Notes under the pieces: model-generated
The model's database searches: none
What the model was told of the DNA's origin: nothing
Seen by the model: only the letters and a program-made list of their open reading frames with translations
Shown here: positions 5,564 to 7,803 of the stretch, in pieces
Position numbering within the stretch: the first letter of the stretch is position 1
How the letters are laid out: the number at the start of each line of letters is the position of its first letter
Origin: an uncultured Oscillospiraceae bacterium
Lineage (GTDB): Bacteria; Bacillota; Clostridia; Oscillospirales; Oscillospiraceae
Length of the DNA stretch: 7,803 nt
Assembly (NCBI GenBank): GCA_900756715.1
Contig: CAAELC010000091.1
Coordinates: 1-7,803 of the forward strand
Reading direction: 5' to 3'
Position numbers and translations under genes: made by a program

Positions 5564-7726
5564 ATGGAGCTGCATGCCAGGATGGTGCGCTCACAACTGA
5601 ATTTTTTCAAGCCCTTTGTGGCAAACTGCTCCCTTGAAGTTACCCGCAAGGGGCAGGATAAGCTGGGGGAATTGATGACTGCCCTGCACAAACGGGAGGT
5701 ATATGTCAAGGAGCACGCCTTCGCGTCCTTTCAGGGTGCGTGGATCACGCCCAAGGATCAGCGCCGCACGGGGGTGATTCTCTATCTCCATGGCGGCGGC
5801 TATACCTGCGGCAGTCTGGAATATGCCAAGGGCTTCGGCGCAACGCTTGCCTCGGAAACGGGGGCGCGGGTGTTCTGCGCCGCCTATCGCCTGGCCCCGG
5901 AGCATCCCTACCCCGCCGCGCTGGAGGATGCGCTGGAAAGCTATACCTACCTGCTGGGCAAGGGCTATGAGCCGGGCCAGATTCTGCTGTGCGGCGAAAG
6001 TGCCGGCGGCGGGCTGATCTATGCACTGTGTCTGAAGCTCAAGCAGCTGCAGCGCCCCCTGCCCTGCGGCCTGATCGGCATTTCTCCGTGGACGGACCTG
6101 ACCACCTCCGGCAAATCCTTTGAAACCAACCGGGAGATAGACCCTTCCATCACCCGGGAACTGCTGCAATTTTACGCGGGCTGCTATACGCAGCAGCCGG
6201 AAGACCCGCTCTGCTCCCCGCTGTTCGGTGATCTGAAGGGCCTGCCGCCGTCGCTGCTGTTTGTGGGCGGGGACGAGGTAATGCTGGATGACACCCGGAT
6301 GCTGCATGACAAGCTGCGTGCCGCCGGGGGCCAGAGCAGGATGATCGTGGCGCCTGAACGGTGGCACGCCTATGTGCTCTACTGTCTCAGCGAGAATATG
6401 GCACAGGATTTTGAGGCCATAAACCACTTTCTCGACCGGGTGCTCTCTCCGGCCAGAAGCCTGCGATGGATGCGGCTGGATAACGCGGCAAAAATCTATC
6501 CGGCCGCCAAGCGCAGGGGCTGGAACAATTTCTTCCGCCTGTCGGCCACGCTGACGGAGTCTGTGGACCGGGCGGTGCTGCAAACGGCGCTGGATGTCAC
6601 GGCCCGGCGCTTTCCCTCTATTGCCGTGCGGCTGCGGCGGGGCGCGTTTTGGTATTATCTGGAGCAGGCCCCCAAAGCGCCGGAGATTCAGGAGGAAAAA
6701 AGCTGCCCGCTGGCTCATGCCCCATTCGATCAGGTGCGCAAATGCGCTCTGCGGGTCATCGTCTATGAAAACCGCATTGCCGTGGAGTTTTTCCATGCCA
6801 TTACCGACGGCACCGGCGGCCTTATCTTCCTGAAAACGCTGTTGGCCGAGTACCTCAGCCGGAAATACGGCCTGACCATCCCGGCGGAGGAGGGGGTGCT
6901 GGGCCGGCTGGAGGAACCGGCGGCCGAGGAACTGGAAGACAGCTTCCTGCGCTACGCCGGGGATGTGAAGGCAAGCCGCCGGGAGGCCACCGCCTATCAC
7001 CTGACCGGCACGCCGGAAAAAGACGGCTTCAAGGATCTGGTGACCATGATGGTGCCTGCGGCATCGCTGCTGGACTGCGCCCATGCCCACGGCGTCACCG
7101 TGACGGAACTGCTGTGCGCCGCCATGATGCAGGCCATTTTGAATCTGCAGGCGGAAAAGGTGCCCCAGCGCAGGCGGCGCAAACCGGTGAAGGTGCTGCT
7201 GCCGGTAAATCTGCGGAATTTCTTTCCCAGCCGCACCTTGCGCAACTTCGCCTCCTATGTCACGCCGGAGATAGACCCCCGGCTGGGGGAATACTCCTTC
7301 GAGGAAATCTGTGCCATCGTGCACCACCGGATGGGCCTTGAAAACAATCCGCAGGCCATGCGGGCCAAGTTTGCCACCAATGTAGCCAGCGAAAAGTCTC
7401 CGTTTTTAAAGGTAATGCCCCTGTTCGTGAAGAACCTTGCCATGAAGGCAGTGTTTGACGCAGTGGGCGAGTGCAAGTCCTGCCTGTGCCTGTCCAATCT
7501 GGGAAATGTCCGCCTGCCGGAGGCAATGGCGCCTTATATCGCCCGGATGGATTTCATCATCGGCGTTCAGGCCAAGGCCCCCCACAACTGCGGCGTGGCC
7601 TCCTGGAACGGCACTACCTATATCAACTGCATCCGCAATATCCGGGAGCCGGAGCTGGAGCTGCACTTTTATCGGGTGCTTCACCGGCTGGGCCTGCCGG
7701 TGAAGGTGGAGAGCAACCAGCGCTGA
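5564..7726 (+). CDS. HSL-type alpha/beta hydrolase fused to alcohol-acetyltransferase-like domain
   Basis: A 720-residue protein with two enzyme domains and no signal peptide or membrane span, so probably cytosolic. Residues about 45-295 form an alpha/beta hydrolase of the hormone-sensitive-lipase type: LHGGGY at 75-80 (oxyanion hole), GESAGG with nucleophile Ser146, GGDEVMLDD with acid Asp237 (or Asp242), and WHAY with His268. Such enzymes cleave short acyl esters. Residues about 300-720 resemble bacterial alcohol acetyltransferase and condensation-type acyltransferases, with RLDNAAKIYP at 304-313 at the domain start, FFHAITDGTGG with catalytic His411 and Asp415 at 409-419, and PVNLRNFFPS at 547-556. 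This fold moves an acyl group from a thioester to an alcohol or amine. Both sets of catalytic residues are intact and the linker is only some 10 residues. The substrate is unknown. ATG chosen from GGGAGGAT 5 bases upstream. Domain calls are by motif. Confidence 0.85.
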   Translation: MELHARMVRSQLNFFKPFVANCSLEVTRKGQDKLGELMTALHKREVYVKEHAFASFQGAWITPKDQRRTGVILYLHGGGYTCGSLEYAKGFGATLASETGARVFCAAYRLAPEHPYPAALEDALESYTYLLGKGYEPGQILLCGESAGGGLIYALCLKLKQLQRPLPCGLIGISPWTDLTTSGKSFETNREIDPSITRELLQFYAGCYTQQPEDPLCSPLFGDLKGLPPSLLFVGGDEVMLDDTRMLHDKLRAAGGQSRMIVAPERWHAYVLYCLSENMAQDFEAINHFLDRVLSPARSLRWMRLDNAAKIYPAAKRRGWNNFFRLSATLTESVDRAVLQTALDVTARRFPSIAVRLRRGAFWYYLEQAPKAPEIQEEKSCPLAHAPFDQVRKCALRVIVYENRIAVEFFHAITDGTGGLIFLKTLLAEYLSRKYGLTIPAEEGVLGRLEEPAAEELEDSFLRYAGDVKASRREATAYHLTGTPEKDGFKDLVTMMVPAASLLDCAHAHGVTVTELLCAAMMQAILNLQAEKVPQRRRRKPVKVLLPVNLRNFFPSRTLRNFASYVTPEIDPRLGEYSFEEICAIVHHRMGLENNPQAMRAKFATNVASEKSPFLKVMPLFVKNLAMKAVFDAVGECKSCLCLSNLGNVRLPEAMAPYIARMDFIIGVQAKAPHNCGVASWNGTTYINCIRNIREPELELHFYRVLHRLGLPVKVESNQR

Positions 7727-7803
7727 AAGAGAAAGACTAACTATTAAAAGTCAAGGCCCAATTTAGCGGTGCTGGTGCAAAAAAGTAAAACGCAAACACG
7801 TTA
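7727..7803. other. Short AT-richer intergenic tail, nothing identified
   Basis: The 77 bases after the fused gene contain no clear stem-loop with a U-run, so no terminator is visible before the window ends. No convincing start codon with a binding site, promoter pair or tRNA is seen on either strand. Confidence 0.5.

Noticed and set aside
5591..7327. Long minus-strand open frame (about 578 codons) opposite the fused gene
   Set aside because: Low-complexity Gln/Arg/Gly/His-rich translation, no ribosome binding site or promoter, and antisense to a gene with two intact catalytic motifs.

Overview
The window is GC-rich apart from its intergenic gaps. It reads as chromosomal DNA of a low-redundancy, gut-type Clostridia (Oscillospirales/Ruminococcaceae-like). 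That placement is an inference from the protein families, the GGAGG-type ribosome binding sites, the TTGACA/TATAAT promoters and the CCA-encoding tRNA genes. No marker gene in the window fixes a species. I see no insertion sequence, phage gene, CRISPR array or integration site.

Left part, all on the minus strand. A tRNA cluster is transcribed as Gly(TCC), Arg(TCT), His(GTG) from its own promoter around 308-337; the His gene is cut by the window edge. Upstream lies a three-gene operon transcribed leftward from a near-consensus promoter at 2867-2895: a TrkH-type potassium channel subunit (1365-2804), a short class I glutamine-amidotransferase-like peptidase C26 protein (718-1305) and a stand-alone Smr-domain protein (366-713). 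A strong hairpin between the first two genes buries the ribosome binding site of the second.

Middle part, plus strand. A divergent promoter (2915-2943) drives a structured, GC-rich leader of about 120 nt that ends in a terminator-like stem and U-tract (2991-3068). Two fold-type I PLP aminotransferases follow, separated by 21 bases (3104-4240 and 4262-5452), and a textbook intrinsic terminator (5460-5498) closes the unit. The leader suggests regulated read-through into amino-acid metabolism genes. I could not match it to a known riboswitch or T-box.

Right part, plus strand. A monocistronic unit with an excellent promoter (5506-5534) encodes a 720-residue two-domain protein. Its N-terminal half is a hormone-sensitive-lipase-type alpha/beta hydrolase with an intact Ser-Asp-His triad. 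Its C-terminal half resembles alcohol acetyltransferases and condensation-type acyltransferases, with an intact HxxxD motif. This fusion of an ester-cleaving and an ester-forming domain is the most unusual coding feature. The last 77 bases hold nothing I can identify.

The units look like mostly ordinary core or housekeeping genes. The items most worth a second look are the fused hydrolase-acyltransferase, the structured leader of the aminotransferase operon, and the hairpin that masks the amidotransferase start.
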